DNA from: an uncultured Oscillospiraceae bacterium
GTDB taxonomy: Bacteria; Bacillota; Clostridia; Oscillospirales; Oscillospiraceae
Assembly (NCBI GenBank): GCA_900763675.1
Contig: CAAFLE010000051.1
Span: forward strand, 1-35,980
Direction: 5' to 3'
DNA length: 35,980 nt
Positions 1 to 7,450 of the stretch are shown one piece after another. Each line of letters opens with the position of its first letter. Within the stretch, counting starts at the first letter, position 1. The position numbers were made by a program, and so were the translations under genes. Under the pieces are notes generated by a model. The model saw only the letters and a program-made list of their open reading frames with translations, ran no database searches and had not been told where the DNA came from.

Positions 1-674
1 ACGTTCGCACGCGCGTTGGCCCAGGAGCGGCACCCCGCCTTGATGGCTTCGTACAGCTGGGTCTTGGGGTCGGAGGGGAAGTCCTCGCCGATCTGCTTTT
101 TGTACTCCGCCTTGAACTCTTCGGCAAGCTCCTTGAGATCGGCGGCGGTCAACTCAACGTCGAGCTTGACGCCCTTCTTCGCCTTCATCTCGTCGATGAG
201 CTGCTCGAAGTACTTCTTGCCGACTTCCATAACGACGTCGGAGAACATCTGGATGAAGCGGCGGTAGGAGTCGTAGACAAAGCGCTCGAATTTTGGGTCG
301 GGGTTGCCCTGAATCATGGCGTGGACGACCTCGTCGTTCAGACCGAGGTTGAGAATGGTGTCCATCATGCCGGGCATGGAGGCGCGGGCGCCGGAGCGGA
401 CGGAAACGAGCATCGGGTTCTGGAGATCGCCGAACTTCTTGCCGTTGATCTCTTCCATTTTGGCGATGTTCTCCATGATCTCCGCCATGATCTCGTCGTT
501 GATCTTGCGGCCGTCCTCATAGTACTTGGTGCAGGCCTCGGTGCTGATGGTGAAGCCCTGCGGGACGGGGAGTCCGATGTTGGTCATTTCGGCAAGGTTC
601 GCGCCCTTGCCGCCGAGAAGCTCGCGCATGGAAGCGTTGCCCTCGCTGAACAGGTAAACGTACTTGTGGCTCAT
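1..674 (-). CDS. ppdK: Pyruvate, phosphate dikinase, N-terminal part (runs off the left edge)
   Basis: PpdK interconverts pyruvate, ATP and phosphate with phosphoenolpyruvate, AMP and pyrophosphate in central metabolism, and is cytoplasmic. About 224 N-terminal residues are visible. They begin MSHKYVYLFSEGN and include the family's N-terminal ATP-grasp signatures GGKGANLAEM, LPVPQGFTIS and SVRSGARASMPGMMDT. The remaining roughly 650 residues, with the catalytic His and PEP-binding domains, lie outside the window, so intactness cannot be judged. The start is the ATG at 674-672, preceded on the minus strand by an AGGAGG ribosome site. A promoter fits at 758-786. Anaerobic Clostridia commonly use PpdK in a PPi-linked glycolysis; its role here is inferred from family membership. 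Confidence 0.96.
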   Translation of the reverse strand, partial: MSHKYVYLFSEGNASMRELLGGKGANLAEMTNIGLPVPQGFTISTEACTKYYEDGRKINDEIMAEIMENIAKMEEINGKKFGDLQNPMLVSVRSGARASMPGMMDTILNLGLNDEVVHAMIQGNPDPKFERFVYDSYRRFIQMFSDVVMEVGKKYFEQLIDEMKAKKGVKLDVELTAADLKELAEEFKAEYKKQIGEDFPSDPKTQLYEAIKAGCRSWANARAN

Positions 675-757
675 GGGATAACCTCCTGTATATAATGTTC
701 TTATAACGCGCTGATTGAATTTGCTTTTTAAATTATTCCCCCGGAAATCAATTCCGC

Positions 758-786
758 ATTATATCATCGTTTCCGGCAAAAACCAA
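758..786 (-). promoter_or_regulatory. Probable ppdK promoter
   Basis: On the minus strand TTGGTT (781-786) and a perfect TATAAT (758-763) are separated by 17 bp, about 80 bp upstream of the ppdK start. The -35 matches consensus at only three positions. The surrounding 150-bp gap between ppdK and mnmE is strikingly AT-rich compared with the rest of the window. I see no convincing intrinsic terminator for mnmE in it. Confidence 0.5.
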
Positions 787-823
787 TAGCAAAAACGGAA
801 AATTTAAATCGTTTCCATTGTTC

Positions 824-2191
824 TTATTTCCCAACGCAGAACCGCGAGAAGATCTCCCGCGTCACGTCCTCGCGGACCGAGCGCCCCGTGAGATTGCCGA
901 GCGCATCCATCGCGCCCTCGCACTCGGTCAGCACGGCGTCGGGGGCAAACCCCGCCGCCATCGCCTCGCGTCCGGCGCGGAGATATTCGAGAGCGCGGCG
1001 CACCGCGTCCGCCTGCCGGGCGTTTGTCAGTATCTCGCCGCCGTCCGCCTCCGGCATCGGGAATGCCGCCGCGACCGCCGCGCCCAGCGTGTCCAGCCCG
1101 GTTTTTTCCTTTGCCGAAACGACGCACACGCTGTCAAAATGCGCCGAAAGCCGCGCCGCATCCCAGCGCGGGGCGCAGTCGCTCTTGTTCGCCGCGGCGA
1201 TGCGCACCGCCGCCTTTTCCGCGAGCGTGAGAACGGCGCCGTCCTCCGCGTCCCAGTCCCGGGAGAGATCGAACACCGCGATGACGAGCTGCGCGTCCTC
1301 CGCCGCGGCGACGGCACGCTCCACGCCGAGCGCTTCCACCGCGTCGGACGTTTCGCGCACGCCGGCGGTATCGGTCAGCCGCAGCGCCACGCCGCCGAGC
1401 AGGCACCGTTCGGAGAGCGTGTCGCGGGTTGTGCCGGGAATGTCGGTCACGATGGCGCGGTCAAAGCCGAGCAGCGCGTTGAGCAGGGAGGATTTCCCGG
1501 CGTTCGGCTTGCCCAGAATGGCGGTGCGCACGCCCTTTTCCAGAAACTGCCCGCGGGAGAAAGTGGCAAGCAGCGTTTCCAGCTCGGCGGCGGCTCCGTC
1601 AAGCACGGCGGCGTACTCCGAAAGCGTGAACGGCGGAATATCCTCGTCGGGATAGTCCAGCACCGCATGATAGTGCGAGCAGATGTGCGCCAGATTTTCA
1701 TAGATCGCATCAGCGCGGCGGAGGATCGCCCCGCCGAGCTGCTGTGCGGCGTTCCGCGCCGCGAGCGGCGTTTCCGCGTCGATGATGTCAACGACCGCCT
1801 CCGCCTGCGTAAGGTCCAGGCGTCCGTTGAGAAAGGCGCGTTTTGTAAACTCGCCCGCTTCCGCCTGCCGCGCTCCGAGAGAAAAGAGCGCGTCGAGCGC
1901 CGAGCGCAGCACGACGGGCGAACCGTGGCACTGAAGCTCGGCGGTGTCCTCGCCGGTGTAGCTGTGCGGGGCGCGGGAGAGCGTGCATAGACAAAGATCG
2001 AGCGTCCGCCCCTCGCTGTCGAGCAGCGTGCCGTAGACAAGCTGCCGGTCGCGGTGACCGGACATCGCTTTGCCGTCCGCCGGGCGGAACAGCGCGTCCA
2101 TCAGCTTTACCGAAAGAGGACCTGACACACGCACGATGCCGATGGCGGAAACGCCCGTGCCGGTCGCAACGGCGGCAATGGTGTCATTCAT
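824..2191 (-). CDS. mnmE: tRNA uridine-5-carboxymethylaminomethyl modification GTPase MnmE
   Basis: MnmE (TrmE) works with MnmG to modify the wobble uridine of certain tRNAs. It is a 455-residue protein of normal length. The N-terminal TrmE domain covers about residues 1-120, followed by a helical domain split by the G domain. GTPase motifs are G1 GKPNAGKS (227-234), G3 DTAG (274-277) and G4 NKSD (335-338). The C terminus FCVGK contains the family's essential C-x-G-K motif. The reading frame extends 16 codons further upstream, but MNDTIAAVATG matches the family N terminus, so ATG 2191 is preferred. This start overlaps the stop of the upstream peptidase gene by 8 bp. No strong Shine-Dalgarno is seen, so translational coupling is likely. 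Confidence 0.96.
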   Translation of the reverse strand: MNDTIAAVATGTGVSAIGIVRVSGPLSVKLMDALFRPADGKAMSGHRDRQLVYGTLLDSEGRTLDLCLCTLSRAPHSYTGEDTAELQCHGSPVVLRSALDALFSLGARQAEAGEFTKRAFLNGRLDLTQAEAVVDIIDAETPLAARNAAQQLGGAILRRADAIYENLAHICSHYHAVLDYPDEDIPPFTLSEYAAVLDGAAAELETLLATFSRGQFLEKGVRTAILGKPNAGKSSLLNALLGFDRAIVTDIPGTTRDTLSERCLLGGVALRLTDTAGVRETSDAVEALGVERAVAAAEDAQLVIAVFDLSRDWDAEDGAVLTLAEKAAVRIAAANKSDCAPRWDAARLSAHFDSVCVVSAKEKTGLDTLGAAVAAAFPMPEADGGEILTNARQADAVRRALEYLRAGREAMAAGFAPDAVLTECEGAMDALGNLTGRSVREDVTREIFSRFCVGK

Positions 2192-3074
2192 CGGCGCTGG
2201 CACTGGGGCTTGCCCACGGGTCGTTTTTGCTCTCGTCATAGGCGTCCTTGAACTCCTCGAGCGTTATGCCCTTGCGCATGATATACTCCGCGGCGATGTC
2301 GCCGACGTAGCGGAAGTGACCCGGCTCGGCTTCTCTGCCGGTATACTCCTCGCGTCCCTCGGGGAAGCGCAGGATGAAGCCGTATTCCGCGCAATGCTCG
2401 CGCATCCACACCAGCACGGGCGTGGAGAATTTCGCCTCGGCGTTCTCGCCGACAAAGTTGACGGCAAGTCCCGTCTGATGCTCGTCCGCACCGGGGTAGT
2501 AGCCCATTTTGATGACTTCCTTCTCCGCGTCCGCGAGCGACATATCGCCACGGTCGTAGATCGTGCTTGCCATGCCGTTGAAGCGCGTTTTCTGGTCGGG
2601 GTAGGACATATACGTGCGCGAAATGCTCACGGTAAAGCCCTCAGCGCGTGCTGCGGCGAGAAACTCGCGCAGCGCGTCGGCGGCGCGGCGCTGGAAGGAA
2701 TAACCCGCCTCCACCGGCACCATGTCAGGATAATAGTCGCTGCGCAGATAGTTTTTCTGGGAAAGACCGTTCACCAGCAGATACCGCCAGTTGGAAAGAC
2801 CCGGCTGGTCCTCGTCGCCCAGCTCGTCCTTCGGCGGGAGATCGGAATAATCGATCCATCCCGGGGGATACTGCCAGTCGAGCTCTCCCTCGGCGTCGTC
2901 CGCCTCAGGAACGGGCGTCGCCGCGGTCTCGGGCAGGGGGGCGCTCTCCTCCGTGGAGATCGTACCGTCGGAATCCGGGCGCAGCAGCACAAACAGCACC
3001 GCCGCGAGCGCCACACCGCCGACGATGAAGCGCCGCGCACGGAGGACCTTCGGATTTTTCGGCTTGATTCGCAT
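2184..3074 (-). CDS. VanY-like M15B peptidase (D-Ala-D-Ala carboxypeptidase family), with altered active-site residues
   Basis: This 296-residue protein has an N-terminal membrane anchor (about residues 15-31) after a basic start, then an acidic Pro/Glu linker (about 38-65) and a C-terminal VanY/peptidase M15B domain (about 95-270), so it should face the cell wall. Family members trim the terminal D-Ala from peptidoglycan stems. The signature reads DEHQTGLAVNF: the zinc His is present (H199), but the usual Asp ligand of SxHxxGxAxD is Asn (N206). EPGHFRYVG retains Glu250 and His253. The usual YRSYxxQ segment reads YMSYPDQ, losing the conserved Arg. Catalysis may therefore be lost or altered. 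A strong AAAGGAGG site precedes the ATG, and the 3' end overlaps mnmE. Confidence 0.85.
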   Translation of the reverse strand: MRIKPKNPKVLRARRFIVGGVALAAVLFVLLRPDSDGTISTEESAPLPETAATPVPEADDAEGELDWQYPPGWIDYSDLPPKDELGDEDQPGLSNWRYLLVNGLSQKNYLRSDYYPDMVPVEAGYSFQRRAADALREFLAAARAEGFTVSISRTYMSYPDQKTRFNGMASTIYDRGDMSLADAEKEVIKMGYYPGADEHQTGLAVNFVGENAEAKFSTPVLVWMREHCAEYGFILRFPEGREEYTGREAEPGHFRYVGDIAAEYIMRKGITLEEFKDAYDESKNDPWASPSASADE

Positions 3075-3146
3075 ATTGCCTCCTTTCTCCCCGCGTCAAA
3101 GCGGGGCGTTCCCGAAAGAAAAAGCGCGGGAACGGGAAGAGCGGGG

Positions 3147-3176
3147 TTGACATTCCCCGCGGGTACTTTATATAAT
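3147..3176 (+). promoter_or_regulatory. Promoter for sufC-sufB
   Basis: TTGACA (3147-3152) and TATAAT (3171-3176), both perfect, are separated by 18 bp and read toward sufC. Transcription starting near 3183 would give a leader of about 130 nt. I saw no obvious regulator site or riboswitch in the leader. Confidence 0.7.
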
Positions 3177-3247
3177 ATCGGGTGCTATCCCTGCGCCACT
3201 GCCGCGGCGGGGGATGATTTTATGCGGGCGTGCTGAAAATTCATAAT

Positions 3248-3276
3248 ATTATACCATTTTATTCGCAAAGATGCAA
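3248..3276 (-). promoter_or_regulatory. Probable promoter for the VanY-like gene and mnmE
   Basis: On the minus strand TTGCAT (3271-3276) and a perfect TATAAT (3248-3253) are separated by 17 bp. It lies within the sufC leader, so the divergent transcripts would overlap by roughly 60 nt. The -35 is weak. Confidence 0.5.
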
Positions 3277-3313
3277 GTTTTCCGCGCCCGCCTGCTGAGA
3301 AGGAGACACATCC

Positions 3314-4051
3314 ATGCTGGAGCTGAAAAATATCCGCTATTCCGTGGACGCACCGGAGGGGCATACCGAGATACTGCGGGACATCTCTCTCACCATCCCG
3401 GATAAAAAACTCGTCGTGCTTACCGGTCCGAACGGCGGCGGCAAGACGACGCTCGCCAAGACGGTCATGGGTCTTGTAACGCCCACGTCCGGCAGCATTC
3501 TCTGGAACGGCGAGGACGTGACCGCCCTTTCCATCACCGAGCGGGCGAGACGCGGCATCAGCTACGGCTTCCAGCAGCCGCCGCGGTTCAAGGGCATCCG
3601 CGTCAAGGACCTGCTTGCCATTGCCGCAGGGCGGAAGTTCCTGCCGAAGGGCGAGGCGTGCAGCTATCTTACGCAGGTGGGGCTTTGCGCCAACGACTAT
3701 CTCGACCGCGAGGTGGACACCTCTCTCTCCGGCGGCGAGGTCAAGCGCATCGAGATCGCCACGATCCTTGCCCGGCACCCGCAGCTGATGATCCTCGACG
3801 AGCCGGAGGCGGGCATCGACCTCTGGAGCTTTGCGCGGCTGACCGAGACGTTTGAGGAGATCCATGCCCGGCAGGACTGCACTATGATTATCATCTCCCA
3901 TCAGGAGCGCATCATATCGCTTGCCGACGAGATCCTTGTGATCGACAAGGGCGTCATCGCCCGGCGCGGCACACGCGACGAGGTCTTTTCCGACATCGTC
4001 CACAGCACGACGGGCGGCTGCCCGGTCATTTACGGGGAGGCGAAGAAATGA
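3314..4051 (+). CDS. sufC: Fe-S cluster assembly ATPase SufC
   Basis: SufC is the cytoplasmic ABC-type ATPase of the SUF iron-sulfur scaffold. The 245-residue protein has Walker A GPNGGGKTTL (near residues 39-48), signature LSGGEVKRIEIA and Walker B LMILDEPEAGIDLWSF, followed by the switch His in ISHQERI. The LSGGEVKR/DEPEAGID style is SufC-like rather than transporter-like, and no membrane subunit is encoded nearby. The start ATG has AAGGAG about nine bases upstream. The stop overlaps the sufB start as ATGA, indicating tight co-translation. No sufS, sufU or sufE is in the operon, so the sulfur donor must be encoded elsewhere. Confidence 0.9.
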   Translation: MLELKNIRYSVDAPEGHTEILRDISLTIPDKKLVVLTGPNGGGKTTLAKTVMGLVTPTSGSILWNGEDVTALSITERARRGISYGFQQPPRFKGIRVKDLLAIAAGRKFLPKGEACSYLTQVGLCANDYLDREVDTSLSGGEVKRIEIATILARHPQLMILDEPEAGIDLWSFARLTETFEEIHARQDCTMIIISHQERIISLADEILVIDKGVIARRGTRDEVFSDIVHSTTGGCPVIYGEAKK

Positions 4052-4974
4052 GCGAGCTCAACCGCGTCGATACATCTCTGCTGGAGATCGTTGCCGACAT
4101 GAAGGACGGCAAGACTGAGGGCGCATTCAACATCCGCAAGGACTCCGGCTGCGCCGGGCGCGTCAACACGGAAAACGTCACCATCACCACAAAAACGGAC
4201 AAGCCCGGCATCGACATCCGCTTTGTTCCGGGCTGCAAGGACAGCTGCCACATACCGGTCATTATCACCGAATCGGGGCTGCGCGAAACGGTCTATAACG
4301 ATTTTTACATCGGCGAGGGGGCGGACGTCGTCATCATCGCCGGCTGCGGTATCCACAACTGCGGGTCGGACGCCTCCGAGCATGACGGCGTGCATACGTT
4401 CTATGTCGGGAAAAACGCCCGCGTCAAATACGTCGAGAAGCACTACGGCGAGGGCGATGGCAACGGGAAAAACCTGATGAATCCGACGACGATCGCCTAT
4501 CTGGAGGAGGGCGCGTCCATGCAGATGGATATGAGCCAGATCGGCGGTATCGACTCCACGCGGCGCGACACGCGCATCGTCTGCGGCAAGGACGCGGACG
4601 TCGTCATCACCGAGCGTCTGCTCACCCACGGCGAGCAGCGTGCCGAGTCCGACATGACCATCGAGCTGAACGGGGAAAACGCCCGCGGGCGCGTCATTTC
4701 ACGAAGCGTTGCGAAAAACGGCTCGGTGCAGGTGTTCCGTCCGTGCGTCGTCGGCAACGCGAAATGCTTCGGTCATGTCCAGTGCGACTCGATCATCATG
4801 GACGAGGCGAAGATCCGCTCCGTGCCGGAGATCGCGGCGAACGATCTCGACGCGCAGCTCATCCACGAAGCGGCGATCGGCCGCATCGCGGGCGACCAGC
4901 TTCTGAAGCTCGAAACGCTCGGTCTGACCGAGGAGGAGGCGGAGGACCGCATCCTCAAGGGCTTCCTCGCCTGA
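4048..4974 (+). CDS. sufB: SufB/SufD-family Fe-S scaffold protein
   Basis: This 308-residue protein belongs to the SufB/SufD beta-helix family and would be the scaffold partner of SufC. Diagnostic parts are the GCGIHNCGSDASEHDGVH region (about residues 100-117), repeated beta-strand segments such as RGRVISRSVAKNGSVQVF, and the C-terminal IAANDLDAQLIHEAAIGRI, which matches the SufB/D motif carrying a conserved Glu/His (usually NxxxxxxxHEAxIGxI). It is much shorter than the usual SufB of about 470 residues and is the only SufB/D gene here. The pair thus resembles the reduced two-gene SufCB (also called SmsCB) arrangement known from archaea and anaerobic bacteria. A strong terminator follows at once. 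Confidence 0.85.
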   Translation: MSELNRVDTSLLEIVADMKDGKTEGAFNIRKDSGCAGRVNTENVTITTKTDKPGIDIRFVPGCKDSCHIPVIITESGLRETVYNDFYIGEGADVVIIAGCGIHNCGSDASEHDGVHTFYVGKNARVKYVEKHYGEGDGNGKNLMNPTTIAYLEEGASMQMDMSQIGGIDSTRRDTRIVCGKDADVVITERLLTHGEQRAESDMTIELNGENARGRVISRSVAKNGSVQVFRPCVVGNAKCFGHVQCDSIIMDEAKIRSVPEIAANDLDAQLIHEAAIGRIAGDQLLKLETLGLTEEEAEDRILKGFLA

Positions 4975-4990
4975 TATTATAATGAAATGA

Positions 4991-5041
4991 AAAAACCGCC
5001 GGGTGCGCAGCTCCTGCAAGGAGAGCGCCCCGGCGGTTTTC
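4991..5041 (+). terminator. Intrinsic terminator after sufB
   Basis: AAAACCGCCGGG (4992-5003) can pair with CCCGGCGGTTTT (5029-5040), with nested GCGC/GCGC and CTCC/GGAG pairings inside, ending in a short T run. The A-rich left flank could also make it work on the minus strand. Confidence 0.85.
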
Positions 5042-5120
5042 ATGCCGAGGGAGGAAAATAGGCTGCTCCCCGGGACGGTAGAAAACCGGGGATGGAACAG
5101 CAAATCTCGGAAATCTGTGC

Positions 5121-5149
5121 TTGCGGCGGCGGCGGGGGTGCGGTATGAT
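5121..5149 (+). promoter_or_regulatory. Probable promoter of the pentulose operon
   Basis: TTGCGG (5121-5126) and TATGAT (5144-5149) are separated by 17 bp, 34 bp upstream of the kinase start. An inverted repeat CCCCGG/CCGGGG at 5068-5091 lies further upstream and could be an operator, though that is weakly supported. Confidence 0.45.
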
Positions 5150-5182
5150 AATGGAGAAAACAAAAGCTCACGGAGGGACGCT

Positions 5183-6721
5183 ATGCGCTATTATCTTGGA
5201 CTGGACAACGGCGGCACGAATACAAAAGCCGCCCTCTTTGCGCCCGGCGGCACGCAGATCGCCGTCGAGAGCGTCGCCACCGCCGCGCTCACCCCTGCGC
5301 CGGGATTTGTCGAGCGCGATATGGAGGATATGTGGCGCGACAACTGCGCCGTCATCCGCGGCGTGCTGGAAAAAAGCGGCGTCCGGGCGGACGAGATCGC
5401 GGGCGTCGGTCTCTGCGGTCACGGAAAGGGACTGTATCTCTGGGGCAAGGACGGAAAGCCCGCCCGGCGGGGCATTCTCTCGGCGGACAACCGCGCATGG
5501 AAATACCCGCTCGCGTGGCGCGGCGACGGCACGGAGGAAAAGGCGTTCGCCCTCTCCTGCCAGCACGTCATGGCGTGCCAGCCGGTGAGTCTGCTTGCGT
5601 GGCTGCGCGACAACGAGCCGGAAACGATGGAAAATATCCGCTGGGTGTTCGAGTGCAAGGACTATGTGCGCTTTCGTCTGACCGGAGAGGCCCATGCCGA
5701 GATCACCGACTATTCCGGCAGCGGGCTGATGGACCTGCACACGAAGGACTTTTCCCGCGAGCTGCTCGCGCTGTTCGGCATCGAAAGCGTGTGGGACGCG
5801 CTGCCGCCGCTTTGCGCCTCGCTCGACATTGCGGGGCATATCACCGAGGAAGCCGCCGCGCTTACCGGACTTCTGCCCGGCACGCCGGTCATCGGCGGAA
5901 TGTTCGACATCGACGCCTGCGCTCTCGCGGTGAACGTCACGGACGAGACGAACATCTGCATGATCGCCGGGACGTGGAGCATCAACGAATACCCGCGCCG
6001 CGCTCCCGTGACGGACGGCACGGTGCTGATGAACTCGCTCTTCTGTCTGCCGGGGTACTATCTTATCGAGGAATCCAGCCCCACCTCCGCCGGGAACAAC
6101 CAGTGGTTCATCGACCGTCTGCTCCCGGAGCTGAAGGCGGAGGCGAAAGCCGCCGGGCGGAGCATTTACGATGTCCTCAACGAGTGGGTCGGGGAGTTTT
6201 CACCGGAGGATTTCGTGCCGGTGTTCCTGCCGTTTCTTACGGCGAGCAACGTCGATCCCCGCGCCCGCGCCGCGTTCGTCGGGCTGAACGCCTCTCATTC
6301 AAGAAAGGAGCTTGCCCGCGCCGTGTACGAGGGCATCGCCTTTTCGCACCGGTACCATCTCGACCGGCTCATGCGCTCGCGCCCGGACCGCAGCGGCACG
6401 ATCCGTCTTGCCGGCGGCGCGGCGCGGTCCGAAGTGTGGACGCAGATGTTTGCCGACGTAATGGATATGCCGGTCGAGACCGTCTCGGCGGACGAGACCG
6501 GAGCGCTCGGCTGCTGCGTGGCGGTCGCGGCGGCTCTCGGCGACTATGCGGACGCCGCCGACGCCGCGGCGCATATGTGCCGCAGCGCCCGGCGCGTTCT
6601 GCCGCGCCCGGAGGCGGCGAAGGTCTATGCGGAAAAATACGCGCTGTATCTGAAAACCATCGAATGTCTTGACCCGCTCTGGGCGGAGATGCAGCGTTTT
6701 ATGGAGGAACATCATGCTTGA
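5183..6721 (+). CDS. lyxK: FGGY-family carbohydrate kinase, L-xylulose kinase-like
   Basis: This 512-residue cytoplasmic sugar kinase has the FGGY fold. The N-terminal phosphate loop is GLDNGGTNTKAALF (about residues 5-18). The C-terminal ATP region includes LAGGAARSEVWTQMFADV and ETGALGCC. From memory it aligns well with E. coli LyxK throughout (PGFVERDMEDMW, GHGKGLYLWGKDGKP, QPVSLLAWLRDNEPE, ESSPTSAGN), so L-xylulose or a related ketopentose such as L-ribulose is the likely substrate. The open frame continues 60 codons upstream, but the ATG at 5183 has a GGAGG site six bases before it and matches the family N terminus. It overlaps araD by 8 bp. The exact substrate is not proven by sequence. 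Confidence 0.82.
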   Translation: MRYYLGLDNGGTNTKAALFAPGGTQIAVESVATAALTPAPGFVERDMEDMWRDNCAVIRGVLEKSGVRADEIAGVGLCGHGKGLYLWGKDGKPARRGILSADNRAWKYPLAWRGDGTEEKAFALSCQHVMACQPVSLLAWLRDNEPETMENIRWVFECKDYVRFRLTGEAHAEITDYSGSGLMDLHTKDFSRELLALFGIESVWDALPPLCASLDIAGHITEEAAALTGLLPGTPVIGGMFDIDACALAVNVTDETNICMIAGTWSINEYPRRAPVTDGTVLMNSLFCLPGYYLIEESSPTSAGNNQWFIDRLLPELKAEAKAAGRSIYDVLNEWVGEFSPEDFVPVFLPFLTASNVDPRARAAFVGLNASHSRKELARAVYEGIAFSHRYHLDRLMRSRPDRSGTIRLAGGAARSEVWTQMFADVMDMPVETVSADETGALGCCVAVAAALGDYADAADAAAHMCRSARRVLPRPEAAKVYAEKYALYLKTIECLDPLWAEMQRFMEEHHA

Positions 6722-7409
6722 ACGTCTGAAAGAAAGAGTATGCGAGCAGAATCTTGCGCTCGTGCGTTACGGTCTCGTTGTGCTGACGTGGGGCAACGTC
6801 TCCGCACTCTCGGAGGACGGAAAGTACGTCGTCATCAAGCCGAGCGGCGTATCCTATGACAAAATGACGCCCGGCGACATGGTCGTCACGGACCGCAGCG
6901 GAAACATCGTCGAGGGAGCGCTGCGCCCCTCGACCGACCTTGCGACGCACCTTGCGCTCTACGATGCGTTCCCCGGCATCGGCGGGGCGGTGCATACGCA
7001 CTCGCGCTACGCCGTCGCGGCGGCGCAAGCGGGACTGGACATTCCCTGCTACGGCACGACCCACGCCGATTACTTTTACGGCGCCGTCCCCTGCGCAAGA
7101 GAGCTTACGGCACAGGAGGTCGAGGAAGCCTACGAGCGCAACACCGGCGCGGTCATCGCCGAAACGTTCCGCGAAAGAGGCATCGACCCGCTTGCCGTTC
7201 CGGCGGTGCTGGTGAAGAGCCACGGACCGTTTACGTGGGGCAAGACGCCGGAAAAGGCGGTGGAGAACGCGCTCGTTCTCGACGAGTGCGCCCATATGGC
7301 GCTGCTTACGCGCCTGTTCGCGCCCGATGCCGCCCCGGCGGCGCAGTGCCTGCTCGACAAGCACTATTACCGCAAGCACGGCGCGAACGCCTACTACGGA
7401 CAGAAGTAA
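6714..7409 (+). CDS. araD: L-ribulose-5-phosphate 4-epimerase (class II aldolase family)
   Basis: AraD interconverts L-ribulose-5-phosphate and D-xylulose-5-phosphate, feeding the pentose phosphate pathway. The 231-residue protein carries the expected motifs: GNVSA (27-31), KPSGV (42-46), the catalytic Asp in RPSTD (D75), zinc ligands H94 and H96 in HTHSRYA, H170 in SHGPF, D119 in THADYF, and Tyr228 in the C-terminal AYYGQK. It is very similar to the E. coli AraD/UlaF type. The start ATG at 6714 has GGAGG six bases upstream and lies inside the end of the kinase gene, so the two are translationally coupled. No L-xylulose-5-phosphate 3-epimerase or arabinose isomerase is present in the operon. 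Confidence 0.93.
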   Translation: MLERLKERVCEQNLALVRYGLVVLTWGNVSALSEDGKYVVIKPSGVSYDKMTPGDMVVTDRSGNIVEGALRPSTDLATHLALYDAFPGIGGAVHTHSRYAVAAAQAGLDIPCYGTTHADYFYGAVPCARELTAQEVEEAYERNTGAVIAETFRERGIDPLAVPAVLVKSHGPFTWGKTPEKAVENALVLDECAHMALLTRLFAPDAAPAAQCLLDKHYYRKHGANAYYGQK

Positions 7410-7450
7410 AAAAGAGAGAATCGGGAAGAAAATCGGAAAGAGGAAAAGCC

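Noticed and set aside
742..756. Small inverted repeat CGGAA/TTCCG downstream of mnmE
   Set aside because: A five-bp stem with no T run on either strand is too weak to call a terminator.
818..1990. Long plus-strand open frame opposite mnmE
   Set aside because: It is a shadow of a GC-rich gene: Arg/Ala/Gly-rich, no ribosome site, and no recognisable domain, while the minus strand encodes a full MnmE.
3183..3313. Riboswitch in the sufC leader
   Set aside because: The leader of about 130 nt shows no conserved riboswitch core or terminator-antiterminator pair that I can recognise.
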